Part shown: piece after piece, positions 36,396 through 45,268 of the stretch
Layout: every line of letters starts with the position of its first letter
Numbering within the stretch: position 1 is the stretch's first letter
Assembly (NCBI RefSeq): GCF_014696435.1
Contig: NZ_JACJQG010000018.1
Location: 58,614 to 122,613 of the forward strand
Length of the DNA stretch: 64,000 nt
Source: Calothrix anomala FACHB-343
GTDB lineage: Bacteria > Cyanobacteriota > Cyanobacteriia > Cyanobacteriales > Nostocaceae
Direction: 5' to 3'
Made by a program: the position numbers and the translations under genes
The notes under the pieces: model-generated
What the model saw: the letters and a program-made list of their open reading frames with translations, nothing else
The model's database searches: none
Told to the model about the DNA's origin: nothing

Positions 36396-38566
36396 AAAGT
36401 TACAAAATTAATCTCAAATCTGTTTATTCCCAAACAGTCCCCACACCCAAAGGTGTACAATTACCCCAAGATTGGTCATTATCTTGGCATCAAGCAGCCA
36501 CTTTAGAAGCCTTACGCGATCCAAATATTGATGTAATATTCAACAACGCCATGACAGGCGATGGTAAAAGTTTAGCTGCATATTTAGAAGTGCTTCAGGG
36601 TGAATCTTCGGCTATTGGACTTTACCCAACTAATGAACTAGCACGCGATCAAGAAATACAAATTCAAGGCTATATTGCAGCATTTAAACCTGCAAATCAG
36701 CCCCGTGTAGTGCGACTCAGTGGTGCTGATTTAGAAATATATGCAGAAAATGAAGGCTTAAAGAAAAGTGCTGCGATCGCAACTCTCACTAGCCAACGAG
36801 AAGCATTATTAACTAACCCTGATATTTTCCATTATTTACATCGCGGTGCTTATATTATTCGTGGCGATAGTCCAGATAAATTATGGGGCAGAATCGATAA
36901 AGATTTTGATTTATTTCTTGTAGATGAATTTCATGTATTTGCTGCTCCCCAAATTGCCAGTATTATTAATACAATGTTATTAATTCGCTGCACCAATCGC
37001 CGCAAAAAATTTTTATTCCTTTCAGCTACACCAGATAAAAATTTAATCACTAAACTAGAAATAGCAGGTTTTCGTTGTCGAGAAATTAATCCCCACGAAC
37101 AAAATAAATATCAATTTCCTGAGACTGAAGAACAAGAACAGCAATTAAAATCTCAAGGATGGCGGCAAGTAGCAAGACCAATCGCTTTAAATTTTATCCC
37201 CTTAGAACCAGCTTTTAAAGCATCAGAGACTTGGTTAAAAGAAAATATTGATTTGATTGTCAATCAATTTCAACAATATCCAGGTAGTAAAGGCGCAATT
37301 ATTCTCAATTCTATTGCGTCCGTCAAGCGTCTAACTCCATTTTTTCAAGAAATTTTACAGCCTTATGGTTTAAAAGTAGGCGAAAATACCGGACTTTCTG
37401 GGAAAAGAATCAAAGAGCAAAGCCTTGCTGCTGATTTAGTTATCGGCACGAGTACAATTGATGTAGGGGTTGATTTTAAAATTAACTTTCTAATTTTTGA
37501 ATCATCCGATGCAGGTAACTTTACCCAACGTTTAGGCAGGTTGGGCAGACATGATGGCTATGACAAAGAAGGTAAGCAAATTCAGTTTGCAAATTTCACA
37601 GCTTATGCACTTGTACCCAACTTTTTAGTCGAGCGTTTATTTCAGGTAGAATCTCCACCCTTAACAGTTAATTGTATTTGCGATCGCCCGTTTCTACAAA
37701 ACACTATTAAAGAGCAATATCGCCAAATTAATGATTTTCAGGGATATTATTGCCGTTGGGGTGCTGTACAGTCTTTTTGGTTATGTTGTCAATTAAGCGA
37801 TCGCACTATTCAACAACAGTATGCCCAAAGCCGAGATAAATTTCAAACAGTCAGCGAGCAACTATTTAATACCAGTTTGAAATCTATGGCTGGACGAATT
37901 AAAGGATGGGTTAAAGAATGGCAAGAAATCTCCGGAAAATCAGGAAATCCTATTGCTGAAGATGCTGCTAGTTTTCGCGGTTCTAGTCCATTGCAATGTG
38001 GTTTGTACGACTTAACCGAAGCCAACGAAGTAGATAGGTTTAAAACCTACGACTTACCCGGAATTTTGAGCAACTTAGAAATTGAAACGTGGACAGAGGC
38101 GGCATTTACACGGACACTGAAAGAAACTGCACAACGCACCGGACAACCAATTGCCAAAGGTAGATTTGCTCACTGTCTAGCATTTATCAAGTTGCGTTCT
38201 TACCGTGAGGAAAGGTTGAACTGGAAATTTACTTACCCTGGCGACTTGCAACCAATAGCTGATGCGTGGAAAGTCCAGGTTTTAACAGGCATAGAAGTTT
38301 GGCAACCAGAAAACCAATGGATTAGGGAGATAAACAAACGTTTAAAAACACAGGGTTTGGTATGTTATGTGCTTCGCCGTCCCGTTGCAGAAGTGCGGAT
38401 GCGGCTACGGCTACCGATGCACTTTCAAATTTACCCGATTAGCGACCAGTACAGCGTTCATGATGCTAACACACCGTATGCGATCGCGTTTGGTCACTCT
38501 GCACTACTACTAGATACGCTGGCGTACACCTTTAAAAGTAAAGGAGATGAGATATGGATTGCTTGA
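36389..38566 (+). CDS. cas3: Type I-D CRISPR-associated helicase Cas3'
   Basis: A 725-aa SF2 helicase lacking an HD nuclease domain, as is normal in type I-D where the HD domain sits in Cas10d. Helicase motifs are visible: Walker A MTGDGKSLAA near residue 58, DEFH box (LVDEFHVF) near 178, motif III FLSATP near 210, and motif VI RLGRLGRHDGY near 381. It unwinds the target DNA after Cascade binding. The longest frame starts at 36323 but the ATG at 36389 (MSESYKINLKSVYS) fits the family and lies in the CGGACA/TGTCCG repeat. Its TGA at 38564-38566 touches a relic CRISPR repeat. The next cas gene is more than 2.2 kb away, separated by two toxin-antitoxin pairs. Confidence 0.92.
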   Translation: MSESYKINLKSVYSQTVPTPKGVQLPQDWSLSWHQAATLEALRDPNIDVIFNNAMTGDGKSLAAYLEVLQGESSAIGLYPTNELARDQEIQIQGYIAAFKPANQPRVVRLSGADLEIYAENEGLKKSAAIATLTSQREALLTNPDIFHYLHRGAYIIRGDSPDKLWGRIDKDFDLFLVDEFHVFAAPQIASIINTMLLIRCTNRRKKFLFLSATPDKNLITKLEIAGFRCREINPHEQNKYQFPETEEQEQQLKSQGWRQVARPIALNFIPLEPAFKASETWLKENIDLIVNQFQQYPGSKGAIILNSIASVKRLTPFFQEILQPYGLKVGENTGLSGKRIKEQSLAADLVIGTSTIDVGVDFKINFLIFESSDAGNFTQRLGRLGRHDGYDKEGKQIQFANFTAYALVPNFLVERLFQVESPPLTVNCICDRPFLQNTIKEQYRQINDFQGYYCRWGAVQSFWLCCQLSDRTIQQQYAQSRDKFQTVSEQLFNTSLKSMAGRIKGWVKEWQEISGKSGNPIAEDAASFRGSSPLQCGLYDLTEANEVDRFKTYDLPGILSNLEIETWTEAAFTRTLKETAQRTGQPIAKGRFAHCLAFIKLRSYREERLNWKFTYPGDLQPIADAWKVQVLTGIEVWQPENQWIREINKRLKTQGLVCYVLRRPVAEVRMRLRLPMHFQIYPISDQYSVHDANTPYAIAFGHSALLLDTLAYTFKSKGDEIWIA

Positions 38567-38567
38567 G

Positions 38568-38683
38568 GTTTCAATCCCTCATAGGGATTTATGGGATTCA
38601 AAGTCTAAAGGCAGAAAAAGGAACAGTAATACGTTCACAGAGTATTGTTTCAATCCCTCATAGGGAGTTAGAGTATGTTATTG
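38568..38683 (-). CRISPR. Relic CRISPR repeat pair in reverse orientation
   Basis: Two copies of GTTTCAATCCCTCATAGGGA start at 38568 and 38647, 79 bp apart. The block resembles the reverse complement of the repeat end in the main array (GTTTCAATCCCTAATAGGGA), and the first copy continues with an AT-rich tail. One repeat plus spacer in the main array is 71-73 bp, so the spacing is near that of a CRISPR unit. The remaining parts of the repeats are degenerate. It is immediately downstream of the cas3' stop. Confidence 0.6.
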
Positions 38684-38800
38684 CCTTAGACTTTGACTTA
38701 CAGTATAAGTATAGTACAAACACTTTAGTCAAGATAAAGAAGTTTGTCTCGTTAATACGCTGTGAACTGAAAATACTGTACCTTTATCTGAAACAGGCAA

Positions 38801-39133
38801 ATGCAAAACCAAAATGCCGACCCCCACCTGTTGAAATGCGTACTTAATGCTGACATCAATCAGCTCCAACAGATTAACCAAATGCTGATTCATCGGCTTG
38901 TTGAGGAAGTCTACAAGCATGAGTGTCGCATCAGGACTTTAGAACAGCAAAATCAAGAAATATTGCTAAAACTTAACAAATTAGAAAATCTCACAAACGC
39001 AAATACTAGTCAGCTTCAAGAGAACCAAGAATTAATTAGTTTTATAGAAGCAGAAATTCCCTATTTGAGACACTTAGTTTACAAAAACGACGACTTAGAG
39101 AATCGTTTGGCTTTTCTCGAACCATCAGACTAA
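38801..39133 (+). CDS. Predicted coiled-coil protein, unknown function
   Basis: A 110-aa protein, almost wholly helical, with heptad-like Leu/Ile spacing (INQLQQINQMLIHRLVEEVY, RTLEQQNQEILLKLNKLENL). It lies between the relic CRISPR repeats and the DUF433/DUF5615 pair in the cas transcript direction. The ATG at 38801 has no clear ribosome binding site. It could be a cargo protein of the inserted block or an unrecognised antitoxin-like protein; nothing in the sequence decides. Confidence 0.5.
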   Translation: MQNQNADPHLLKCVLNADINQLQQINQMLIHRLVEEVYKHECRIRTLEQQNQEILLKLNKLENLTNANTSQLQENQELISFIEAEIPYLRHLVYKNDDLENRLAFLEPSD

Positions 39134-39190
39134 GGTGCTATTTGCAGTGTACACAGCATCAACAATCTAATTTCAAAGCACAGACTAGTT

Positions 39191-39433
39191 ATGAACGAAC
39201 AAAAACTACTAGAAAGAATCACAGTCAACCCCAAAATATTTGGCGGTAAACCTATTATTCGAGGTCGCCGTTTAGGAGTTGAACATATTTTAGGGATGCT
39301 TGCAGCAGGAGATACTATCGAAACCTTACTAGAAGCTTATCCCTGGTTAGAACGAGAAGATGTACAAGCTTGCTTAGTTTATGCAAGGAGGCTAGTTGCT
39401 CATGAACGAGTTGAACCATTATTGATAGAGTAA
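39191..39433 (+). CDS. DUF433 antitoxin
   Basis: An 80-aa DUF433 protein. The family motif is complete: ITVNPKIFGGKPIIRGRRLG followed by VEHILGMLAAGDTIETLLEA and LEREDVQACLVYA. DUF433 proteins are helix-turn-helix antitoxins that usually pair with a downstream DUF5615 PIN-like toxin, as here, with 5 nt between stop and start. It lies inside the type I-D cas operon, codirectional with it. Confidence 0.9.
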   Translation: MNEQKLLERITVNPKIFGGKPIIRGRRLGVEHILGMLAAGDTIETLLEAYPWLEREDVQACLVYARRLVAHERVEPLLIE

Positions 39434-39438
39434 CAAAT

Positions 39439-39798
39439 GTGAAAATACTGCTAGATACTTGTGTGTGGTTCGGGGTGCGTACCAATTTACTTGCTGCTGG
39501 CTATGACGTAGTTTGGAGTGGAGATTGGTCAGAAGATCCTGGCGATGAGGAGATTTTAGCAACTGCTTACCGTGAAGGTCGAATTTTAGTAACGCTGGAT
39601 AAAGACTTTGGAGAGTTGGCAATTGTAAGGGGAAATCCTCACTGTGGCATTTTACGTTTAGTTAATCTTACTACCACAGAACAATCAGTTGTTTGTCTGC
39701 GAGTACTTCAGCTTTACGGTAATGAATTAGCATCAGGTGCAATTGTCACTGCGGAATTAGGCAGAGTGAGAATTAGACCACCAGAGAATGATGCCTAA
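39439..39798 (+). CDS. DUF5615 PIN-like toxin
   Basis: A 119-aa DUF5615 protein, a PIN-like/Mut7-C relative and the usual toxin partner of DUF433. The acidic active-site residues can be seen at KILLDTCVW, EDPGDEEILATAYREG and LVTLDKDFGELA. The predicted activity is RNA cleavage. The start is the GTG at 39439, 5 nt after the DUF433 stop, so the two are translationally linked. All key acidic residues are present, so it looks functional. Confidence 0.88.
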   Translation: MKILLDTCVWFGVRTNLLAAGYDVVWSGDWSEDPGDEEILATAYREGRILVTLDKDFGELAIVRGNPHCGILRLVNLTTTEQSVVCLRVLQLYGNELASGAIVTAELGRVRIRPPENDA

Positions 39799-39936
39799 AA
39801 CTCAACAAATTAATTTCTCGCACTAATGGTGCGAGAAATTAATAAGCTGAATTTCAATGTAATTTTTACTATGTAAATAATTACTCTTCAAACCATTTAT
39901 GTAATTCAACTATTTACAATAATGGAGAATTAGCAA

Positions 39937-40389
39937 ATGCAGAACCCCATTCCAACAATTGCAGAACTGCAAGAATTAGCCTCACAACTTCCTGAAAAAA
40001 TTCCTTACTTAAAAATGTTAATCCTATTTGGTTCTAGAGCCACTGGTAATGCAAACGCAAAAAGTGACTGGGATTTTGCAGTTTTGTGTGATGAAGAACA
40101 GCGTGAAGCTTACATAAAAAATAATATTTCAGGTTTGTTTGAATTACCTATGCTGATTGGCGAAGTATTAAAAATCAATGCTGACCACATTGATATTGTA
40201 GAACTTAACCAATGCTCTTGGCTAATAGCTCATTTCGTGGCTCGTGATGGAATTCTCTTGTTTGAAAAATATCCTGAGCAATTTGAATCTTTTCGATTAA
40301 ATTCCTTAAAAACTGAATCAGAGTTAAAGAAATTTCGGCAAGAGCAACATCAAATTATTGAAAGAGAACTAAATAAGTGGGGAGCATGA
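39937..40389 (+). CDS. mntA: MntA-type nucleotidyltransferase antitoxin (type VII TA)
   Basis: A 150-aa minimal nucleotidyltransferase. The GSX10DXD motif is exact: GS at the start of GSRATGNANAKSDWDFAV with DWD ten residues later. In the HepT/MntA system MntA transfers AMP to a Tyr of the HEPN toxin and so neutralises it. It starts at an ATG with a strong GGAG 9 nt upstream and overlaps the next gene (ATGA). It is the first gene of the second toxin-antitoxin pair inside the cas operon. Confidence 0.92.
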   Translation: MQNPIPTIAELQELASQLPEKIPYLKMLILFGSRATGNANAKSDWDFAVLCDEEQREAYIKNNISGLFELPMLIGEVLKINADHIDIVELNQCSWLIAHFVARDGILLFEKYPEQFESFRLNSLKTESELKKFRQEQHQIIERELNKWGA

Positions 40390-40829
40390 GTAATATAGAT
40401 CCCGAAATAGTTTTAGTGAGACTTAGGTTCATTACCAAATATTACAACACGTTAGAAGAGTTTCGAGCTACTACTCTCGATGACTTCTTAGCTGATTTCC
40501 GTCAGCAACTTGTTGTAGAAAGACTGCTACAATTAATGGCTCAAGCTGCGATAGATATTAACGATCATATCTTGTCAAAGCTAAATCCAGGAAATTCAAA
40601 TACTAACTTTGAAGCTTTTATTGAGCTTGGTAAATATGGTGTCATTACTCCCGAACTAGCAAGACAATTGGCACCATCAGCAGGATTAAGAAATCGTCTA
40701 GTTCATGAATATGACGATATAGATCCGCAGCAAGTTTTTAGGGCAATTAGTTTTGCTTTACAGCAATATCCACTGTATGTCAGACAAGTCAACTCATATT
40801 TAATTTCCTTGAGTGAAGAGAATGGCTAA
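40386..40829 (+). CDS. hepT: HepT-type HEPN toxin (type VII TA), overlapping cas10d
   Basis: A 147-aa HEPN RNase of the DUF86/HepT family. The catalytic RX4HXY motif is RNRLVHEY, including the Tyr that MntA modifies. The ATG at 40386 overlaps the mntA stop (ATGA). Its own stop codon lies at 40827-40829, while the cas10d ATG is at 40822, so toxin and cas10d frames overlap by 8 nt. The two are almost certainly on one transcript and translationally coupled. The motif is intact, so an active ribonuclease is expected if the antitoxin is lost. Confidence 0.92.
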   Translation: MSNIDPEIVLVRLRFITKYYNTLEEFRATTLDDFLADFRQQLVVERLLQLMAQAAIDINDHILSKLNPGNSNTNFEAFIELGKYGVITPELARQLAPSAGLRNRLVHEYDDIDPQQVFRAISFALQQYPLYVRQVNSYLISLSEENG

Positions 40830-43800
40830 AAAAAGTAAAGCTGCAAAAGCTTCAGATAAATATCAGCAATTATCACTTTTAGATATAGAAAACACTGTAA
40901 ATTCTGAATCATCAGATGAAGATTGGTTATCGGGTGATTTTGGTTTTGATAGTGATAGCGATCGCACTATCGCAACTAAACAACAATTACTCACACTCAA
41001 GCTACTGCAAGAAGCGATTACAGCGCAAAATCCTGATGATATAGTCATGGCAGATTTTGCCAAATATGTTTTACCAAATCTGCTAAAAATAGCAATTGGT
41101 GTCACAGCTAAAGGTGGTAAATTCTTTGATGAAATAGACCAACAGCGAGAAGCAGCAGGTAAAACTAAAGTTAGGCGAGATAATGCAGCCGATCAATCAC
41201 TCAATACACATTTACTCAACGGTTTATTTCCTGCAAATTTAATTGAGAAACGCTTAGAAAACCTGGATACAACTATTCGGCGCGTAGTCAGAGAAAGAGA
41301 ACGGCGTTTAGTCATTGCTGGGTTCATTTTACATGACTTTGAAAAATTCCCCGATGTACCAGAAAATTGCCGCAAATTAGCGTTAGTAGAACATCGTCAA
41401 ATTATTGATGAAAAAGTCAAACAATTAGGACTCGATCAGTTTATCAATCCCGATAATCCAGAAGCTTATACAGAATATCTCGACGATTTATTATGCTTGG
41501 CTTACAATGCTCAACGCCGTTGGGATACTAACTGGAATTTTTCGGAATTTGGCTTAAATCCTGTTCTTAAAGACCGTACTCTTCGCAGTCTAGCTGATTT
41601 AACTTGTTTAGCTGATTCTCTCGCTTCTATTGTTAAACATCCCCAAGATGCAGAAAATCCGAGATTGCAAGAAATTATTCATAATCTCAGCGATGGACAA
41701 CTGAAATTTACCTATCACCGTATTGCAGAAAATCGGGGTGTTTTAACTAATGTTGTCAATAATGCCGTAATTCAAGCTTATACTAGTCTCAATACCAATG
41801 AGCAGATATATTATGAACCTTTACTATATCTGCCAACAGGTGTAATTTATCTCGCTGCGCGTAACGCTCCTTCTCTATCTACAAAAGACTTACCAGACCT
41901 TGTAGTTAATAATATTAAGTTCCTATGTGCAGGACAATTAAAACGCAGACAAACAGGATTTGGTCGTGATGGTAAAGGCATGAAATATGCCGAATATTAT
42001 AACTTATTTTTTGACTCTCCCGGCTTAATGGAAGTAGCTTTAGATGCAACATTACGCATTTTAAGTTCTACTAAACCATCTGTTGCTAAAAGTCGCAGTG
42101 ATAACTTAGTTAAGTTTCAACAACAAGGGGTTTTACCTGCTGAGTTTGATTTTAATTTTACCGATGATATCCGCATTGACCAAATAGCTGAATTTGGCGA
42201 TTTAGTTAGTCGTAAAATTTGGGATGAAGCCGTTAACCGGATTGAAGCAATTCGCAAGAAAGATAAAAAATTACCCGCTATACCTGCTTTTGATTTAACA
42301 CATAAAGTTACTGAATTCTGGAATTTAACAGAATCTATCCCTGAAATTCGCCACATTCAGCGCATCAATGAAAGCCTGAAAGAAAACAAGTTAAAAGGTA
42401 ATACTGGCGGCGTACCTTATGAATGGTATTATCTCGCTGCTAAGTATCTGGAAGCACATCCAGGCGTGGAAGATGTCAGGGAAATTTGCCAGCAAGTTAT
42501 TAAATACTTGACAGGTTTAATTTCTCCCATCCTCTCTCAATATCAATTACCTGATGGTTGGGATGATTTAAGACAATGGGTATCAAGAGTGGTGATGTTG
42601 CCAAATACAAATCAACAACAATCACCTGAAACGCAAACTAAAAACTTTCTCAATGAGTTAGGTAACTATAATGCTGCTAAAAAACCTGGAAGGGGAAGAC
42701 AATTAATTTGTTCAATTTCCCATTCTGCTTACACAGTAACAGAGCAGATGGAATCAGCAGTTTTATTTACACCGCAAGTTTATACAAATAAACAAATGTT
42801 AGGTGGTTCTAATGCCAAGCGCAATATTTCTAGTATTGCAGGTGTGGAAATGATGTTGCGACAAATTTTGATGAATCAAACTCAAGCAGTAGGTAAACGT
42901 TTTGAAGATGGTAAATATCGCTATCTTTACTTTTATCCAACTTATTACTTTACCCCAGAAACTAATAAGTTTTTACAGAAAGCTTATAGTGGCGTAGCTC
43001 AAACTCGCTTTGATACTAGCATCCGTAATCATTTTATCTCCAAAGATTTTCAAGCGCACTTAGATAAAGAAAATTATCAAAGTGTAGATAGTTTTTTAAT
43101 AGATGAAAATCTCGATAATGAAAAAGACCGGACATTTAAGCTTGCTTATCCAGAAGACCAGCCTTTAACATTTTATTTCATGGCGCTACCTCCAGGACGA
43201 GACAGCACAGATACGGAATCTTGGGTTATGCCTACTTGGTTAGCCTTTGCTTTCCCAATGATTTTGGATGTCAAAACTGTAGTTTCTGAATCGCCAATTC
43301 CACCATTTAATGATGGTGCAGAGTTTGAAGAAAGCGTTTTTCTTGACAGTGCGCCTCATGCTTTTCGCGCTTTGGTAAAAAGAGATAGGTTCCGTTTAGA
43401 TTATATTCTGGAAGGTTGGCAAGAAAACGGTATTCAATACCCTGCTCCCCTGAATGTGTTGACTGCTGCTTATGCGATTCATTTAGATGTGAATGCGCGA
43501 CAAGGTAAATCTGGTTATGACGCCAACTGGGGAAGATTTAGCGAATTAGCGAAGGATTTAGAAACTAGTCCTTTGTATGCATTTTATTATCTAAATCGTT
43601 GGGCACGTAACCAGGGAGTTGACTCAGCCAGAATTGAAAAGATTCGGCTTTACACCTATCATTTTTATCCTTGTTTTGACCCTTGTGCAAAATTTGACTA
43701 CACCAAAGAGGAATTAATTGTGGGAGAAGAATCAAGTCTCAATCATCCTAAGAAATTAACAGAACTTTATCGCCGCTTTTATAGAGCTAATAAGCGATAT

Positions 43801-44184
43801 AATCCCAAAGCTAATGCTGTATTAAAACCGATTGATATTGCATCTGAAACTATACTTAAAGCTGAGTTAAGTGTATTTCGCGGTGAAACATTAGTTACAG
43901 CTGTAGCCGCCGAAGTTTTTAAACTTATGGATCGCGTTCATTCTTCCACTGCTGAGGGACGCTGGGTAATGAGTAAACGGGAGGAAGAACGACAAGCAAT
44001 TTTAGATTTTGCACAGTATTTTGTAGTTGATGTATTTGAAAAATCTTTTGCAGGCGATCGCGCGCGTTTAGCAGGCCGTCAACTCAACTTAATTCGCGAT
44101 ACTTGCGAATTTCTTTATCGCTTAGAAGACGACAAAGAAAATTTAGAGAAAAATCAAAAGCCACCGGAATCAGATAAGGAATAA
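40822..44184 (+). CDS. cas10d: Type I-D large subunit Cas10d (Csc3) with HD domain
   Basis: An 1120-aa Cas10d/Csc3 protein, the large subunit of the type I-D effector. The HD nuclease region lies near residue 170 (AGFILHDFEKFPDVPEN). No GGDD cyclase motif is seen, as in other Cas10d. The protein provides PAM recognition and the nuclease for DNA cleavage together with Cas3'. The ATG at 40822 (MAKKSKAAKASDKYQQLSLL) is inside the end of hepT; a GTG at 40813 is a less likely start. The 3' end probably also encodes the small subunit Cas11d from an internal start at 43720. csc2 follows after 68 bp. Confidence 0.95.
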   Translation: MAKKSKAAKASDKYQQLSLLDIENTVNSESSDEDWLSGDFGFDSDSDRTIATKQQLLTLKLLQEAITAQNPDDIVMADFAKYVLPNLLKIAIGVTAKGGKFFDEIDQQREAAGKTKVRRDNAADQSLNTHLLNGLFPANLIEKRLENLDTTIRRVVRERERRLVIAGFILHDFEKFPDVPENCRKLALVEHRQIIDEKVKQLGLDQFINPDNPEAYTEYLDDLLCLAYNAQRRWDTNWNFSEFGLNPVLKDRTLRSLADLTCLADSLASIVKHPQDAENPRLQEIIHNLSDGQLKFTYHRIAENRGVLTNVVNNAVIQAYTSLNTNEQIYYEPLLYLPTGVIYLAARNAPSLSTKDLPDLVVNNIKFLCAGQLKRRQTGFGRDGKGMKYAEYYNLFFDSPGLMEVALDATLRILSSTKPSVAKSRSDNLVKFQQQGVLPAEFDFNFTDDIRIDQIAEFGDLVSRKIWDEAVNRIEAIRKKDKKLPAIPAFDLTHKVTEFWNLTESIPEIRHIQRINESLKENKLKGNTGGVPYEWYYLAAKYLEAHPGVEDVREICQQVIKYLTGLISPILSQYQLPDGWDDLRQWVSRVVMLPNTNQQQSPETQTKNFLNELGNYNAAKKPGRGRQLICSISHSAYTVTEQMESAVLFTPQVYTNKQMLGGSNAKRNISSIAGVEMMLRQILMNQTQAVGKRFEDGKYRYLYFYPTYYFTPETNKFLQKAYSGVAQTRFDTSIRNHFISKDFQAHLDKENYQSVDSFLIDENLDNEKDRTFKLAYPEDQPLTFYFMALPPGRDSTDTESWVMPTWLAFAFPMILDVKTVVSESPIPPFNDGAEFEESVFLDSAPHAFRALVKRDRFRLDYILEGWQENGIQYPAPLNVLTAAYAIHLDVNARQGKSGYDANWGRFSELAKDLETSPLYAFYYLNRWARNQGVDSARIEKIRLYTYHFYPCFDPCAKFDYTKEELIVGEESSLNHPKKLTELYRRFYRANKRYNPKANAVLKPIDIASETILKAELSVFRGETLVTAVAAEVFKLMDRVHSSTAEGRWVMSKREEERQAILDFAQYFVVDVFEKSFAGDRARLAGRQLNLIRDTCEFLYRLEDDKENLEKNQKPPESDKE
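43720..44184 (+). CDS. cas11d: Predicted internal small subunit Cas11d (within cas10d)
   Basis: In type I-D systems the small subunit Cas11d is made from an internal start near the 3' end of cas10d. Here an in-frame GTG at 43720 (codon 967 of cas10d) is preceded by AGAGG with an 8-nt gap, a good ribosome binding site. The product would be 154 aa, mostly helical (KKLTELYRRFYRANKRYNPK, VFKLMDRVHSSTAEGRWVM), of the size expected for Cas11d. It shares frame and stop with cas10d. The start is a prediction from sequence. Confidence 0.6.
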   Translation: MGEESSLNHPKKLTELYRRFYRANKRYNPKANAVLKPIDIASETILKAELSVFRGETLVTAVAAEVFKLMDRVHSSTAEGRWVMSKREEERQAILDFAQYFVVDVFEKSFAGDRARLAGRQLNLIRDTCEFLYRLEDDKENLEKNQKPPESDKE

Positions 44185-44252
44185 AAACCAGCTATTCTCA
44201 GCTAATAAATCTGCCAATCGCATCGAATAATCATATTTTTTGGAGAAATATC

Positions 44253-45263
44253 ATGGCTTTGCTCAAAACTGTTGAACCTAAATTATTTCAAACCGCAATT
44301 CCCTACAAACCGATGGGTAAATATGTCCACTTTTTAACTATTCGCATCACCGAATCCTACCCATTATTTCAAACAGATGGCGAACTCAATAAAGCCAGAG
44401 TTAGGGCTGGAGTTAAAGATAAAACTACAATTAGCCGCCTGTCAATGTTTAAACGCAAACAATCAACACCAGAACGTTTAGTTGGACGAGAATTGTTGCG
44501 TAACTATGGCTTAATGACTGCTGAAGAATGCGAATACAATGTTAACTTTGCAATGGATAATCCTGATTGCATTATTTATGGTTTTGCAATTGGCGATTCT
44601 GGCTCAGAGAAATCAAAAGTTGTGGTAGATACAGCATTTTCGATTACAGCTTTTGATGAATCACACGAAACTTTTACTCTGAATGCTCCTTATGAAAATG
44701 GGACGATGGCTTCTAAAGGTGAAGATGGTTCTAAACCTGGGGAAGTTACTAGCAGAATTAACCAGCAAGACCACATCAGACCACAAACTTTCTTTCCTAG
44801 TATTGTCACATTAAAAGACCCTACTGAAGCTAGTTTTCTTTACGTATTTAATAACATCCTCCGAACTCGCCATTATGGAGCGCAAACAACCCGCACAGGT
44901 CGTGTAAGAAATGAGTTAATCGGTGTTATTTTTGCTGATGGAGAAATTACTAGTAATTTACGCTGGACTCAAGCAATATACGACAAAATGCAGGCAAATA
45001 ACAGTATCAATTCTCCTGAACCTTTAGATGAAGATGATGTCATTAATGCTGCTAAAAGTGCGATTGAGGAATTAATGGCTGATGAATTTATTGTTCATAC
45101 TGACTTTATTGGTGAGACTTTCGTACCCTTGCTAAGTGAAGTTAAAGCGCTCACAAATAGCGAAGCAGGAATAAAATCAATTTTGCAAAAAGCTGATGCA
45201 GAAGCTAAAGAATACGCCAACAAACACATCAGCAAAAAGAAATCGGCTGCTAAAGCAGGGTAA
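44253..45263 (+). CDS. csc2: Type I-D backbone subunit Csc2 (Cas7d)
   Basis: A 336-aa Csc2/Cas7 protein that forms the crRNA-binding backbone of the type I-D effector. Recognisable family segments are KPMGKYVHFLTIRITESYPL, ERLVGRELLRNYGLM, and the Thr/Arg-rich ILRTRHYGAQTTRTGRVRNE. The C-terminus is Lys-rich. TGGAG lies about 9 nt before the ATG. It is between cas10d and csc1 in the usual order, with 5 nt to csc1. Confidence 0.94.
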   Translation: MALLKTVEPKLFQTAIPYKPMGKYVHFLTIRITESYPLFQTDGELNKARVRAGVKDKTTISRLSMFKRKQSTPERLVGRELLRNYGLMTAEECEYNVNFAMDNPDCIIYGFAIGDSGSEKSKVVVDTAFSITAFDESHETFTLNAPYENGTMASKGEDGSKPGEVTSRINQQDHIRPQTFFPSIVTLKDPTEASFLYVFNNILRTRHYGAQTTRTGRVRNELIGVIFADGEITSNLRWTQAIYDKMQANNSINSPEPLDEDDVINAAKSAIEELMADEFIVHTDFIGETFVPLLSEVKALTNSEAGIKSILQKADAEAKEYANKHISKKKSAAKAG

Positions 45264-45268
45264 TCGCT

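Noticed and set aside
38554-38847. 97-aa frame over the end of cas3' and the relic CRISPR repeats
   Set aside because: It overlaps cas3', is built from repeat DNA and resembles no protein.
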